Shown here: positions 1 through 11,732 of the stretch, piece by piece
How positions within the stretch are numbered: position 1 is the first letter of the stretch
Layout: every line of letters begins with the position of its first letter
Position numbers and translations under genes: made by a program
The notes under the pieces: model-generated
The model's database searches: none
Told to the model about the DNA's origin: nothing
Seen by the model: only the letters and a program-made list of their open reading frames with translations
Assembly: GCA_014843695.1 (NCBI GenBank)
Contig: CM026391.1
Location: 21,446,626 to 21,510,625, forward strand
Length of the DNA stretch: 64,000 bases
Reading direction: 5' to 3'
DNA from: Archivesica marissinica
Lineage: Eukaryota; Mollusca; Bivalvia; Venerida; Vesicomyidae

Positions 1-1018
1 TTTAATGTATGTCTAAGAAATGTTTCCTTGACCATGGTGGCATTCATCACAATAAATAAGATATGATTGGCTCACTCACCCCTATAAATAAGGTAAATAC
101 TACAGTTGATAAATTACATGATTGTCACAGGTGGCCATTATAAGCACTTTTCCGTGATTTGTGCAAATACTTCTACACGAAAACCAGTCATTCTATCTAG
201 CTACCTATCTTCCTTAGATGTTAAGCCCATATCGGGTTGTAGCCATATTTCTCTGGTTCAGTAGGGCTTTGTGATTTTGACTCCAACCTTTTAATGGCTT
301 TCCACATTGATGTTTTAATTTAGTTTAGTTTAATCATATTTTATTGCTCGATTCGTTTTACATGTGAATACAAAACATGACAAATTAAATAAAGCCAAAC
401 GGGTCAGGCCGCATGTTCTAGCACCATTAGTTACAGCCCTTACCATTGATGGGTAGTGCCTATTACATAGTAGAAAAAATAATTCTTTACACTTTATTAA
501 TATTATCATTTCTTTTTCAGTGTTTGGCTGACAATGTTAATGACTGAATACTTGGAGATGAATCATTTTTGTGTTGCCTTGACAACAGCAGATCAGTACC
601 TGAACAATCCTCAACCTGACAGTTGCCATGGAAACATTCACTATAGCGATATAGAACTGTTACTTCATGGTTCTGTAGGATAGGCATCATTTTTACTTAG
701 AATTTGTAGCAGATTTTCTATGACGAACATTGTTATCAATTAGTGACTGAAAGTGTAAATGAAAGTTAAAATTGAGTTGCAGAAGGATCTTGGTGATAGC
801 TGTTTTGGTTACTATGACAACGCTCTGACAAAAGAATAATATAACCCTGGGGCAACATCTACAAATCTGTTGTAGCTATGACACATCATGAGTCTGTTGT
901 ATCTGTCAATACGATTGGCTCTTAAAATAGCCATCCAATTAGGACATACAATTACGTCAGATTTACGACATATCTATAATCCGTATCTTAGTTATTGGTA
1001 GTTTCATGAAACTGGTCC
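1..1018. other. AT-rich DNA, no gene seen
   Basis: No open frame, splice-bounded exon or recognisable repeat head is visible on either strand. The stretch is ordinary AT-rich noncoding DNA. Confidence 0.5.
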
Positions 1019-1028
1019 ATGTCTTCCA

Positions 1029-1175
1029 CGGCTTCCCCCGTACTGCGAAGACATAAGACTGGTACCATTCCACTATACTACCTGTACATAAGACTGGTAC
1101 CTTTCCCCCGTACTGCAAGGACATACGACTGGTACCCTTCCCCCGTACTGCGAGGGCATAAGACCTGTACCCCTA
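1029..1175. repeat. Short ~35-bp tandem repeat, about 4 degenerate copies
   Basis: The phrase 'cccccgtactgcgaagacat' recurs with small changes near 1033, 1108 and 1141, each time followed by 'aagactggtacc'-like text. An 85-codon plus frame and an 80-codon minus frame cover it, but both are repeat translations. Confidence 0.7.
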
Positions 1176-1602
1176 TCGCAGGACCGTTTTATCAGCACGG
1201 TCGTAAATCTTCCGTCGCAGCTAAGATAATCTTTCGTCGTACGACAGTAAAAACAGTGACACAGTCTGAATTGTAAACTTCCGGCGCACTTGTCTTCGCA
1301 CGCAAATGTCAACATCAGACACCATTGATGAAACGGGGCCCAGACCCTTTAGACTCGCTATTTCCTGCCCTTTCTTGGCCCCTGTCAGGGGGGGGGGTGC
1401 TGTGGTTAAGACTTAAAATATGACAATTTTGATTTATAGAAAATCTTTTGCAATTGTTGTTTTGATTATCTTTATTCTGTTGTGTCTCAATATGTTATAG
1501 ATTGTATTTTATGACCGGATTAAACCAGTTAGGATTTGTTTGTACAATAGAAGCAAATATTGTACTGGTTGATTTAGGTTATGTCGTGTCACATTATACA
1601 TT

Positions 1603-2074
1603 ATTCTAACACGACCCAGCTAATAACATACATACTTGTAGAGTAAAATCTACCTCAGGTTATTCTGCGATATACCTACCTTGAACTATGCTGCGCGCGC
1701 ACCATGTTTTGGCTATTCCATTTATACAATGCGTGTAAAGTTTTATGAATGAAAGTCACGTGATGTTTGTAAATAATACCGTGGGAATTCGCGGAAGTGA
1801 GCTATTTTTAGAATCAGATAATCTCTTGTCCTTCTTGTTTTTCTGTTAAGTAACATTTCAGTTACTATTCTGTACAGTTTTATTTGACAAAATAAATAAA
1901 ATTATTGATCAGTTACAACTTTTGTTCATTTATGCACTAGATTGATATTTTCCATAAAAAATAACGTCATCACCCCTTACGCGGTAGGAAATTTCGAAAG
2001 CCAAATGCACGGCATTTGAAGAAAATACTCCTTGATTCTCGTCTAAAATTAATAGAAGTAAGTCGTGTTAGAAT
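1603..2074. repeat. Outer inverted repeat around a foldback
   Basis: The 13-mer 'attctaacacgac' (1603-1615) is the exact reverse complement of 2062-2074. 'ggttattctgcgatatacc' near 1659 is also inverted relative to the text near 2097. The two pairs suggest a terminal-inverted-repeat element of about 0.5 kb overlapping the foldback that follows. Confidence 0.5.
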
Positions 2075-2076
2075 CG

Positions 2077-2242
2077 AAATAATTAGTATCAACCGTGGTA
2101 TATCGCAGAATAACCCTCGTTTGTCGTTCTTATGCGTAGAAATATATCACTCAGGCCTTCAGCCTTCGTGATATATTTCTATGCATAAAAACTTCAAACT
2201 CGGGTTATTCTGCGATATACCACGGTTGATACTTATTATTTC
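2077..2242. mobile_element. Foldback/MITE-like hairpin (~165 bp)
   Basis: Positions 2077-2117 and 2200-2242 are long near-perfect inverted arms with core 'ggtatatcgcagaataaccc'. The inner segments ('gtagaaatatatcac' and its complement) pair as well, so almost the whole unit folds on itself around a short loop near 2151-2166. No coding capacity. Confidence 0.75.
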
Positions 2243-2565
2243 TTAATTAATGGTAAGGACATTGAATTCAATACTGAATACCCGAGTTTGTACCTCCTAC
2301 AAGAGGGACTGTCCCATGCATTTCAACTATTACTGGTGCCCAACATTTATGGGACACCTCATTGCAAATGGGGTTGGTATGTATATTTAAAAATAATTTT
2401 AGTTCCCTTTTAAGAAAAATGTACAATGTCAATGGGGACACCTACCCAATGTGTTTGAATGCTCGACAATAATTGAAACAATGTGTTTTACCTTGTCATT
2501 TACAAATCCATTTGTGACCATGAGTTAATAACATGAAAGTTTTTTGTTATGTTTTGTTTTTTATT

Positions 2566-2696
2566 ATATAAAAACCACAGGCACAAGACACAAATTATTT
2601 TTGTTTGCCCTATGGTTATATAGTAAGTAATGTTTACATTACTTACTATATGACCATAGGACAAAATATTTGTGTCTTGTGCCTGTGATAAAAACT
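2566..2696. mobile_element. Foldback element A (long hairpin)
   Basis: Arms of about 60 bp (2566-2633 and 2636-2696) are inverted copies joined by an almost zero-length loop. They carry 'caggcacaagacacaaat' and 'tatagtaagtaatgt' in inverted orientation. One arm recurs at 40593-40672, so this is a dispersed family rather than a one-off hairpin. Confidence 0.8.
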
Positions 2697-2787
2697 TACT
2701 GTACTGTACAGCAAATCTGTTTGTTTTTAAAGTAGAATTCAAACAGTTGTGATAACATGTCCATTGTGGAACGTGTTTGTCCGGTAA

Positions 2788-3290
2788 TCATGTCCAACAC
2801 ATGACATGTACAATACATGACATGTCCAACGCATAACATGTCCAACGCATAACATGTCCAACGCATAACATGTCCAATGCATAACATGTCCAACGCATAA
2901 CATGTCCAACGCATAACATGTCCAACGCATAACATGTCCAACGCATAACATGTCCAACCCATAACATGTCCAACACATGACATGTCCAACACATGACATG
3001 TCCAACACATGACATGTCCAACACAAACATGTCCAACACATGACATGTCCAACACATGACATGTCCAACACATGACATGTCCAACACATGACATGTCCAA
3101 CACATGACATGTCCAACACATGACATGTCCAACACATGACATGTCCAACACATAACATGTCCAACACATGACATGTCCAACACATGACATGTCCAACACA
3201 TAACATGTCCAACGCATAACATGTCCAACGCATAACATGTCCAACACATGACATGTCCAACACATGACATGTCCAACACATAACATGTCC
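2788..3290. repeat. 16-bp minisatellite, ~31 copies
   Basis: The unit is 'acatgtccaacacatg', alternating in blocks with the variant 'acatgtccaacgcata'. Because 16 is not divisible by 3, all three minus frames stay open and translate as period-16 peptides rich in Cys, Trp and His. These are not genes. The two unit variants are clustered, which suggests local block duplication. Confidence 0.95.
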
Positions 3291-3359
3291 GTTGGATATC
3301 CATGTTCGTTGGGTAATTGTTCTTCGGGTAATCTGTCACATCCGTGAGGTAATCCGTCA

Positions 3360-3894
3360 TTAACCCTTTCAACACCACAGACCTCTAAATTGGCTTACAA
3401 AAAAGTGTAGATCCAGATGAGCCGGCTCGTGACGAGCCGTCTCATCAGGATCTGCACTTTTTTCAAGTAGTATAACTATTTTTAGAAAAAAAATTACCCA
3501 TTTTGATAAATGAACTGAAACAAATGTAATTTTGTTATTAAATTAATTTATTGTCCGCCTCCGTGGTCGAGTGGTTAAGGTCGCTGACTTGTATACCACT
3601 GTAACCTATCATCACTGATGGTCACGGGTTCGAGCCCCGCTCAGGCCGTGTCTCATTTATATGAAAAAGTTGGCAGTTTCTTACGGAGGTTGGTGCACAC
3701 ACGTACTGGTTAACCGCTGGAGCCTGCCCAGGAAAGGTGTTGTTAGGTAAACTGCCCGCCGGCGATATAGCCCAAAATGGTGCTGATGCAGGCGTAAAAC
3801 CCTAATCATATAATCATAAAAAAAAATATTAATTTATTGGTCTAAAAATATCATGGACCAGTCCATGGCAGTTACTTGGTGTTGAATGGGTTAA
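3360..3894. mobile_element. MITE with TTAACCC-type terminal repeats, split by a SINE
   Basis: The left end 'ttaaccctttcaacacca' is matched by the inverted right end 'ggtgttgaatgggttaa'. A central palindrome around 'ggctcgtgacgagcc' lies near 3421-3440. Without the SINE at 3554-3827 the element is about 250 bp. A compact copy is at 5927-6038. Confidence 0.75.
3554..3827 (+). mobile_element. tRNA-derived SINE, family 1
   Basis: The head is tRNA-like, with an A-box in 'tggtcgagtggttaagg' and a B-box in 'gggttcgagccccgc'. A shared body follows, containing 'cagtttcttacggaggttgg', and it ends in an A-rich tail. The 12-bp target duplication 'attaatttattg' flanks it at 3542-3553 and 3828-3839. Other copies are at 16510, 22071 and (partial) 34273. 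Confidence 0.9.
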
Positions 3895-4340
3895 GCTTCA
3901 AACACACGTGGTAATATGTTCATCGGGTAATTGATCAGTTCTGGCATAACACAGCTTATATGGCTTAGTATGAAATAATATATACAACCATATTTTGTAT
4001 GCGAGATATTATTGTTAATAGTGTTAAATATTTTCTTGGAATCATTTTGTGATAATGATGTAATTTGATTTTTGATTTGTTTAAATATGAACTAGTAAAT
4101 AGAATATTAAACTGCATAAATAATGTAGTTCACTTTGTTCACTTAGAATTATACTAACATACAGTGGTATTTTTTAAACAAAATACATGCGCAAATATAT
4201 TTCTCTGTAAAGTGCTTGATATTTTTATATTTAAAAGAAAAAAATTCCAATAAAATGTATATTTTATGTAAAAAAAAAAAGAAGAATGTGTTTGTCTTCT
4301 TTATTAATAAACAGGAGAACAAGATTTGAAGAGGCTATGT
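3895..4340. other. AT-rich DNA, no gene seen
   Basis: Very AT-rich, with a short A-run near 4271. No coding frame or repeat head is recognised. Confidence 0.5.
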
Positions 4341-4628
4341 GTGTTTTTACGCTTATTTATCATCGCTACCGGTTGCTCATATGAGCGACGCCTCCTGAAG
4401 AGATTAGTCATTTTAGACTTTTGGAGGATAGTGCAATGATAGACAAGAGACCCATTCCAGAATCTCCTCTGGTTCTTTTACGTGCACGGTGTACATCACC
4501 GACACAAGACATCTGTTTAAAGTCACATTTGAAAGACTGTTCATTATTATTAGATTCAGATGGGTGGATCGAACCTGCGATCCCTAGATCACCAGTCCAA
4601 CATGTTAACCACTGGACTACGTATTCGT
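4341..4628 (-). mobile_element. tRNA-derived SINE, family 2
   Basis: On the minus strand it has a tRNA-like head (degenerate here), a central part containing 'agaggagattctggaatggg' and the tail 'cgacgcctcctgaag' read from the plus strand. The family head looks like tRNA-Thr(GGT). This is a diverged copy; better ones are at 6421, 49971, 50871 and 59904. Confidence 0.85.
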
Positions 4629-4738
4629 GTGAAATCTCATTGGCAAATTTATTCAGTTGTCTATCCGTTATTCTGAATGACTTGATACTCTACGAAATTG
4701 GGATTCTTTCAGAAGATTCCACTTGCAGTATACATAGT

Positions 4739-4792
4739 GTGTATGTGTGCGTGCGTGCGTGCGTGAATGCATGCGTGCGTATATGTGTATAA
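4739..4792. repeat. (GTGC/GTGT)n microsatellite
   Basis: Simple repeat of gtgtgcgtgcgtgc type running into 'atatgtgtataattatat'. It encodes the Val/Cys/Ala-rich end of a spurious 123-codon frame. Confidence 0.8.
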
Positions 4793-4820
4793 TTATATAT
4801 GTATACCAATTAGGAGCACA

Positions 4821-5870
4821 CAAGAACTGGAAGAGGCTATAGTGATCTGTATGATATTCGTAACAATACATTGAACGGTCACCTGGTGTTCAAGAACTGG
4901 AAGAGGCTATAGTGATCTGTATGATATTCGTAACAATACATTGAATGGTCACCTGATGTACAAGAACTGGAAGAGGCTATAGTGATCTGTATGATATTCG
5001 TAACAATACATTGATCGGTCACCTGGTGTACAAGAACTGGAAGAGGCTATAGTGATCTGTATGATATTCGTAGCAATACATTGATCGGTCACCTGGTGTA
5101 CAAGAACTGGAAGAGGCTATAGTGATCTGTATGATATTCGTAGCAATACATTGATCGGTCACCTGGTGTACAAGAACTGGAAGAGGCTATAGTGATCTGT
5201 ATGATATTCGTAACAATACATTGATCGGTCACCTGGTGTACAAGAACTGGAAGAGGCTATAGTGATCTGTATGATATTCGTAACAATACATTGAATGGTC
5301 ACCTGATGTACAAGAACTGGAAGAGGCTATAGTGATCTGTATGATATTCGTAACAATACATTGATCGGTCACCTGGTGTACAAGAACTGGAAGAGGCTAT
5401 AGTGATCTGTATGATATTCGTAGCAATACATTGATCGGTCACCTGGTGTACAAGAACTGGAAGAGGCTATAGTGATCTGTATGATATTCGTAACAATACA
5501 TTGATCGGTCACCTGGTGTACAAGAACTGGAAGAGGCTATAGTGATCTGTATGATATTCGTAACAATACATTGAATGGTCACCTGGTGTACAAGAACTGG
5601 AAGAGGCTATAGTGATCTGTATGATATTCGTAACAATACATTGATCGGTCACCTGGTGTACAAGAACTGGAAGAGGCTATAGTGATCTGTATGATATTCG
5701 TAGCAATACATTGATCGGTCACCTGGTGTACAAGAACTGGAAGAGGCTATAGTGATCTGTATGATATTCGTAACAATACATTGAATGGTCACCTGGTGTT
5801 CAAGAACTGGAAGAGGCTATAGTGATCTGTATGATATTCGTAACAATACATTCAACGGTCACCTGGTGTT
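4821..5870. repeat. 70-bp minisatellite, 15 copies
   Basis: 'caagaactggaagaggctat' recurs exactly every 70 bp (4821, 4891, 4961 and so on). Variation is limited to a few sites: taaca/tagca, gatcgg/gaatgg, ggtgta/gatgta. The variant pattern shows blocks of shared haplotypes, so the array grew by multi-unit duplication. Confidence 0.95.
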
Positions 5871-5926
5871 TTATAATATTGGAGCCAACTAATAATCGTA
5901 CAATAACAATATTTTCGTATCGTCAT

Positions 5927-6038
5927 TTAACCCATTCAACACCAAGTAACTCACATGGACGGCTCGTCACGAGCTGGCTCATCTGGATCTACACTTTTTG
6001 TAAGCCTATATAGAGGTCTGTGGTGTTGAAAGGGTTAA
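5927..6038. mobile_element. Short MITE, TTAACCC family
   Basis: A 112-bp element with inverted ends ('ttaacccattcaacacca' and 'ggtgttgaaagggttaa') and the central palindrome 'ggctcgtcacgagc'. It is the compact relative of the element at 3360-3894, inserted in the other orientation. Confidence 0.8.
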
Positions 6039-6420
6039 TATAGTTTATTCCAGATGATTATACAACACTTCGTTGCATAAAGATAAGATAATAGATATAT
6101 AATAAAATGCATCAAATAGGATTATATTGATATTACATGGTTATTAGTTTGCATCAAAATGGCCTGTGAACGATTGGGAATTTTGCTGAGTGTAGTAATA
6201 TTGGTAACCGGAAGGCAGTAACAGATTTGGCTACCTTGCCATTGTGCATCGTGAATCTGGTTCGACCACTAGAGTGTATTAACAGCGAGAATTCTCAAAT
6301 TGATATCGTAACTTGTCACGGTTGAGTACATACGCAAACGAAGCTACTGTTTCAATTGCTGTCGTCACCATTATTGTTCATCATCAGCCTTCTACATATT
6401 GTGGAATACGTTGAATCTAG

Positions 6421-6706
6421 GGACGGATCTGTAGTCCAGTGGTAACACGCTGGACTGGTAATCCAGGGATCACAAGTTCGATCCCTCGTCCGACCCTAAT
6501 AAAATTAGCAGTCTTTCAGATGGGACTTTAAACCGAGGTCTCGTGTTGGTGCTGTACACCGTGCATGTAAAAGAACCAGAGGAGACCCTGCAATGGGTCT
6601 CTGTCTGTATCATTGCACTCTCCTCCAAAAATCTAAAATGACTAATCTCTTTAGGAGGCGTCGCTCATATGGACAACCGGTAGCGACGATAAATAAACGT
6701 AAAACA
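6421..6706 (+). mobile_element. tRNA-derived SINE, family 2, near full length
   Basis: Starts with a Thr-tRNA-like head ('ctggactggtaatccag' anticodon stem-loop; B-box 'agttcgatccc'), continues through the family body and ends in 'gcgacgataaataaacg'. It is one of at least nine family-2 copies here. Confidence 0.9.
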
Positions 6707-6883
6707 CACACGTTTATATGAAGGCAAATCACACATACACCTAGGATGTTAACTTGTATTATTGAATCCAAAATGGCTGGATTTGTTCATTAAAATAGTA
6801 ACATTTAACATTTTGTTACCTGTTTTCAAAGTTGTGTTTGTGGTTAAGCCGCCTTACATGTTCATCATATTACTTCAGCGTAT

Positions 6884-7368
6884 TGTGGTACATGTCCATA
6901 CAGAGTATGCCTGGCACTGCTATAGGTTGTGGTGCATGTCCATACAGAGTATGCCTGGCACTGCTATAGTTTGTGGTGCATGTCCATACAGAGTATGCCT
7001 GGCACTGCTATAGTTTGTGGTGCATGTCCATACAGAGTATGCCTGGCACTGCTATAGTTTGTGGTGCATGTCCATACAGAGTATGCCTGGCACTGCTATA
7101 GTTTGTGGTGCATGTCCATACAGAGTATGCCTGGCACTGCTATAGTTTGTGGTGCATGTCCATACAGAGTATGCCTGGCACTGCTATAGTTTGTGGTGCA
7201 TGTCCATACAGAGTATGCCTGGCACTGCTATAGTTTGTGGTGCATGTCCATACAGAGTATGCCTGGCACTGCTATAGTTTGTGGTGCATGTCCATACAGA
7301 GTATGCCTGGCACTGCTATAGTTTGTGGTGCATGTCCATACAGAGTATGCCTGGCACTGCTATAGTTT
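6884..7368. repeat. 44-bp minisatellite running into an assembly gap
   Basis: The unit begins 'catgtccatacagagtatgc', repeats every 44 bp almost without variation, and is cut off by Ns at 7369. The array is probably longer than shown and likely caused the gap. Confidence 0.95.
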
Positions 7369-8368
7369 NNNNNNNNNNNNNNNNNNNNNNNNNNNNNNNN
7401 NNNNNNNNNNNNNNNNNNNNNNNNNNNNNNNNNNNNNNNNNNNNNNNNNNNNNNNNNNNNNNNNNNNNNNNNNNNNNNNNNNNNNNNNNNNNNNNNNNNN
7501 NNNNNNNNNNNNNNNNNNNNNNNNNNNNNNNNNNNNNNNNNNNNNNNNNNNNNNNNNNNNNNNNNNNNNNNNNNNNNNNNNNNNNNNNNNNNNNNNNNNN
7601 NNNNNNNNNNNNNNNNNNNNNNNNNNNNNNNNNNNNNNNNNNNNNNNNNNNNNNNNNNNNNNNNNNNNNNNNNNNNNNNNNNNNNNNNNNNNNNNNNNNN
7701 NNNNNNNNNNNNNNNNNNNNNNNNNNNNNNNNNNNNNNNNNNNNNNNNNNNNNNNNNNNNNNNNNNNNNNNNNNNNNNNNNNNNNNNNNNNNNNNNNNNN
7801 NNNNNNNNNNNNNNNNNNNNNNNNNNNNNNNNNNNNNNNNNNNNNNNNNNNNNNNNNNNNNNNNNNNNNNNNNNNNNNNNNNNNNNNNNNNNNNNNNNNN
7901 NNNNNNNNNNNNNNNNNNNNNNNNNNNNNNNNNNNNNNNNNNNNNNNNNNNNNNNNNNNNNNNNNNNNNNNNNNNNNNNNNNNNNNNNNNNNNNNNNNNN
8001 NNNNNNNNNNNNNNNNNNNNNNNNNNNNNNNNNNNNNNNNNNNNNNNNNNNNNNNNNNNNNNNNNNNNNNNNNNNNNNNNNNNNNNNNNNNNNNNNNNNN
8101 NNNNNNNNNNNNNNNNNNNNNNNNNNNNNNNNNNNNNNNNNNNNNNNNNNNNNNNNNNNNNNNNNNNNNNNNNNNNNNNNNNNNNNNNNNNNNNNNNNNN
8201 NNNNNNNNNNNNNNNNNNNNNNNNNNNNNNNNNNNNNNNNNNNNNNNNNNNNNNNNNNNNNNNNNNNNNNNNNNNNNNNNNNNNNNNNNNNNNNNNNNNN
8301 NNNNNNNNNNNNNNNNNNNNNNNNNNNNNNNNNNNNNNNNNNNNNNNNNNNNNNNNNNNNNNNNNNNN
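7369..8368. other. Assembly gap (exactly 1000 N)
   Basis: All positions are N. The round length suggests a placeholder. Open frames that cross it are artefacts. Confidence 0.99.
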
Positions 8369-8474
8369 GTTGGTTGACATTAATGTAACATACATACATA
8401 TATACATACATACAGGACATGACAATACAAATCCTTCATATGCAGGATGTAAACAGGTCAATATTTTATTTCAG

Positions 8475-8663
8475 ACTCGTCCTAGCAAACGAATTGAACA
8501 CAATCGTGTAATCCATTTTGAGTGCTTCCTCAATGGATACCTTACTGAGAAGACTCTTGGTAGAGGGGAACACGGTACCGTTAAACTGGCGACAGTGATG
8601 CCAGAAAATTTGGAGAGATTCCCTGCTATGGCTGCACATGCGGATTCCAATGGAAATGTCAAG
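8475..8663 (+). pseudogene. Kinase locus C, glycine-rich-loop exon (TSSK/CAMK-like)
   Basis: A 189-bp exon, phase 0 at both ends, between acceptor 'tattttatttcag' and donor 'gtaaat'. It encodes a kinase N-lobe start with LGRGEHGTVKLA, a clear GxGxxGxV nucleotide-binding loop. The segment 8369-8586, including the upstream intron, is almost identical to the inverted segment ending at 24676. After 'accgttaaa' the two diverge abruptly. Two further kinase exons follow at 10494 and 11344, but those for alpha-D to the activation loop are missing, replaced by a 19-bp array. I therefore treat the locus as a deletion pseudogene; the exon itself is open. Kinase identity is firm, subfamily is inference. 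Confidence 0.75.
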
Positions 8664-8689
8664 GTAAATATTTCAAATAGCAAATAACT

Positions 8690-10412
8690 CCAACCAATCA
8701 AATAACTCTGACCCTACCAAATAACAATATAAAATAACCATAACCCCATCAAATAACCATAACCCTGTCAAATAACCATAACCCCATCAAATAACCATAA
8801 CCCCATCAAATAACTATAACCCCATCAAATAACCATAACCCTGTCAAATAACCATAACCCCATCAAATAACTATAACCCCATCAAATAACCATAACCCCA
8901 TCAAATAACCATAACCCCATCAAATAACCATAACCCCATCAAATAACCCCATCAAATAACCATAACCCCATCAAAAACCATAACCCCATCAAATAACCAT
9001 AACCCCATCAAATAACCATAACCCCATCAAATAACCATAACCCCATCAAATAACCATAACCCCATCAAATAACCATAACCCCATCAAATAACCATAACCC
9101 CATCAAATAACCATAACCCCATCAAATAACCATAACCCCATCAAATAACCATAACCCCATCAAATAACTATAACCCCATCAAATAACCATAACCCCATCA
9201 ATAACAATCAAATAACTATAACCCCATCAAATAACCATAACTCCATCAAATAACAATATCAAATAACCATAACCCCATCAAATAACAATATCAAATAACC
9301 ATAACCCCGTCAAATAACCATAACCCCATCAAATAACCATAACCCCATCAAATAACAATATCAAATAACCATAACCCCATCAAATAACCATAACTCCATC
9401 AAATAACCATAACCCCATCAAATAACAATATCAAATAACATAACCCCATCAAATAACCATAACCCCATCAATAACCATAACCCCATCAAATAACCATAAC
9501 CCCATCAAATAACCATAACCCCATCAAATAACCATAACTCCATCAAATAACAATAACCCCATCAAATAACCATAACTCCATCAAATAACAATATCAAATA
9601 ACCATAACCCCATCAAATAACCATAACCCCATCAAATAACTATAACTCCATCAAATAACCATAACCCCATCAAATAACCATAACCCCATCAAATACCATA
9701 ACCCCATCAAATAACATAACCATAACCCCATCAAATAACCATAACCCATCAAATAACATATCAAATAACCATAACCCCATCAAATAACCATAACCCCATC
9801 AAATAACCATAAACTCCATCAAATAACCATAACCCCATCAAATAACAATATCAAATAACCATAACCCCATCAAATAACCATAACCCCATCAAATAACCAT
9901 AACCCCATCAAATAACCATAACCCCATCAAATAACCATAACCCATCAAATAACCATAACCCCATCAAATAACCCATAACCCCATCAAATACACTATCAAA
10001 TAACAAAACCCCATCAAATAACCATAACTCCATCAAATAACCATAACCCCATCAAATAACCATAACCCCATCAAATAACCAACCCCATCAAATAACCATA
10101 ACCCCATCAAATAACCATAACCCCATCAAATAACCATAACCCCATCAAATAACAATATCAAATAACCATAACCCCATCAAATAACAATATCAAATAACCA
10201 TAACCCCATCAAATAACCATAACCCCATCAAATAACACTATCAAATAACCATAACCCCATCAAATAACCATAACCCCATCAAATAACCATAACCCCATCA
10301 AATAACAATATCAAATAACCATAACCCTGTCAAATAACACTATCAAATAACCATAACCCTGTCAAATAACACTATCAAATAACCATAACCCTGTCAAATA
10401 ACACTAACCCTA
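8690..10412. repeat. 19-bp minisatellite, ~85-90 copies
   Basis: The unit is 'ccccatcaaataaccataa', with variants (ctccatc, ccctgtc) and interspersed short units 'caaataacaatat'. The array fills the intron after the kinase glycine-loop exon, where further kinase-domain exons would be expected. Confidence 0.95.
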
Positions 10413-10493
10413 TTACTAAACAGCCATCTTGGCTTTTATTTGGGTTTACATTTCTGGTTTCTATGCTAAACAATCGTGTTCTTTCTATTTCAG

Positions 10494-10773
10494 GGGTATA
10501 ATTCTATGCTGCATGTTGAACGGGCTTCAGGAATTCAAAAATTGCCAGCTCAAAGACTTGGAAAGAAATCTACCCAATCTGTATCAGTTTATTAAACAAA
10601 TTGTTTTTTTGTTTAGTTTAATAATGTCAAATAACAACTCTCCAGCTCTATGCGTTAGAGGAAGACCACACTTGTCTCTCAAAATAGTGTACGAGGCACG
10701 GGCGGACGTACAGGTTTGAACCACTGACTATGCGTACGGGGTTAGCGGATGCTCCAAGACATCGATTCAATCG
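10494..10773 (+). pseudogene. Kinase locus C, alpha-F/alpha-G exon, split and duplicated
   Basis: After acceptor 'ttctatttcag' the frame reads GIILCCMLNGLQEF, matching AVILCYMLKGLEAF of the exon at 28517-28623; both exons start in the same phase. The plus copy is internally shortened, and its donor has become 'aaatct' near 10566. A second copy of the exon's 3' end with an intact donor ('gtaatc' at 10774) lies at 10745-10773, after intervening 78-bp-repeat sequence. Upstream intron text is also homologous to that at 28624-28700. The exon cannot be spliced as one piece, so it is called broken. Confidence 0.7.
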
Positions 10774-11165
10774 GTAATCTACACAATCTTTATCATTTTA
10801 TCCAAAGATATTTGTTTTGTTTGTTTATCATTGTATTAACAATAATTAAAAATAACGATTCTCCAGCTTTATGCGTTAGTTGAATACCACACTTGTCTCT
10901 TACAATAGTGTATGAGGAATGGGTGGATGCAAGGATTTGAATCACTGACTCTATGCGTTAGAGGAAGACCACACTTGTCTCTTACAATAGTGTATGAGGA
11001 ATGGGTGGATGCAAGGGTTGGAACCACTGACTATGCGTTAGAAGACCACATTTGTCTCTCACAATAGTGTATGAGGAACTGGTGGATGCAAGGGTTTGAA
11101 CCACTGGCTCTATGTGCTAGAGGAAGATCACACTTGTCTCTTACAATAATGTATGAGCAAACGGG
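10630..11165. repeat. 78-bp satellite, ~5-6 diverged copies (inverse of the 25.5-28.4 kb array)
   Basis: Units carry 'gaggaagaccacacttgtct' and 'ggatgcaagggtttgaacc', the reverse complements of the unit that fills 25.5-28.4 kb. The position is equivalent too: between the alpha-F and C-lobe kinase exons. The copies are more diverged and fewer than on the other arm. Confidence 0.85.
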
Positions 11166-11343
11166 ATAGCATCCTCATTTATAGTGAATTATACCCGGAT
11201 AGGGCTCGAACCGACAGCGATGCCACTTGGACATTCATTACCCTTAAAACAAACGTAGCGCATAATTAAACGTGCATACAAAAAAGATACCAATACATGT
11301 ACATAGTCGCTTAATACACTATGTAAATTGATGTTTTTTACAG

Positions 11344-11479
11344 AGTCCATGGAGTTTGTATGGAGAATGGTACAACGCAAGCTATACTACCTTCCAAGCT
11401 ATACTACCTTCCACCGACGGCCGCTATTTTAAGAGATCCATGGGCGACGGGAAAACATACCAATGCACCGAAATCGACG
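11344..11479 (+). pseudogene. Kinase locus C, C-lobe exon with 17-bp frameshifting duplication
   Basis: Flanked by acceptor 'gttttttacag' and donor 'gtaagg'. The 17-mer 'aagctatactaccttcc' occurs twice in tandem (11379-11395, 11396-11412). With both copies the frame hits TAA soon after. On either side of the duplication the two frames match the paralogous exon at 25042-25247: RKLYYLP upstream, and AAILRDPWATGKH downstream against VVAIQKDPWLTGKR. The 136-bp exon less 17 bp gives 119, against 116 for the paralogue less its three extra 30-bp units. This is the end of the kinase C-lobe, around helices H and I. Confidence 0.75.
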
Positions 11480-11569
11480 GTAAGGAGAGAAAGACGAATT
11501 CAAGATAGAGATTCGTAACTGTATATTAATTAATGTAAAGCAGGCGACTTGTAGACAAAATGTGATTAG

Positions 11570-11732
11570 TTTATACAAATTTATCTTGGCTCGATTGCGA
11601 AACAAATTCTTGCTCAGACCTGATTCCATGCCTTGCCTAAGGGCACAATCGTATCAGCTCTAGCAGGGCTCGAACTCTGGGAATTTCACACCTGAAGCAA
11701 ACGCGCTACAACTGCACTATCACAACAATCCA
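11570..11732 (-). mobile_element. tRNA-derived SINE, family 4, partly deleted
   Basis: Carries the family tail 'ttagctcgattgcgaaac' (diverged), the core 'ccttgcctaagggcacaatc' and a degenerate tRNA head, but lacks the middle 'gacctcattcctgatgg' block. Full copies are at 13480 and 18513. Confidence 0.8.

Noticed and set aside
2696..3378. Three overlapping minus frames of 180-196 codons rich in Cys/Trp/His
   Set aside because: They are the three frames of a 16-bp minisatellite; period-16 peptides with no independent start or domain.
6421..6500. tRNA-Thr(GGT)-like gene (also at 50871 and 59904)
   Set aside because: The acceptor stem does not close and each is followed by the same non-tRNA body and tail; they are SINE heads.
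7272..8687. Long frames of 350-468 codons across 7.3-8.7 kb
   Set aside because: Mostly Ns of the assembly gap; only the last ~70 codons of the plus frame are a real kinase exon.
8690..10412. Telomere-like repeat because of the 'ccccatcaaataaccataa' pattern
   Set aside because: The unit is 19 bp and not TTAGGG-related; an internal minisatellite.
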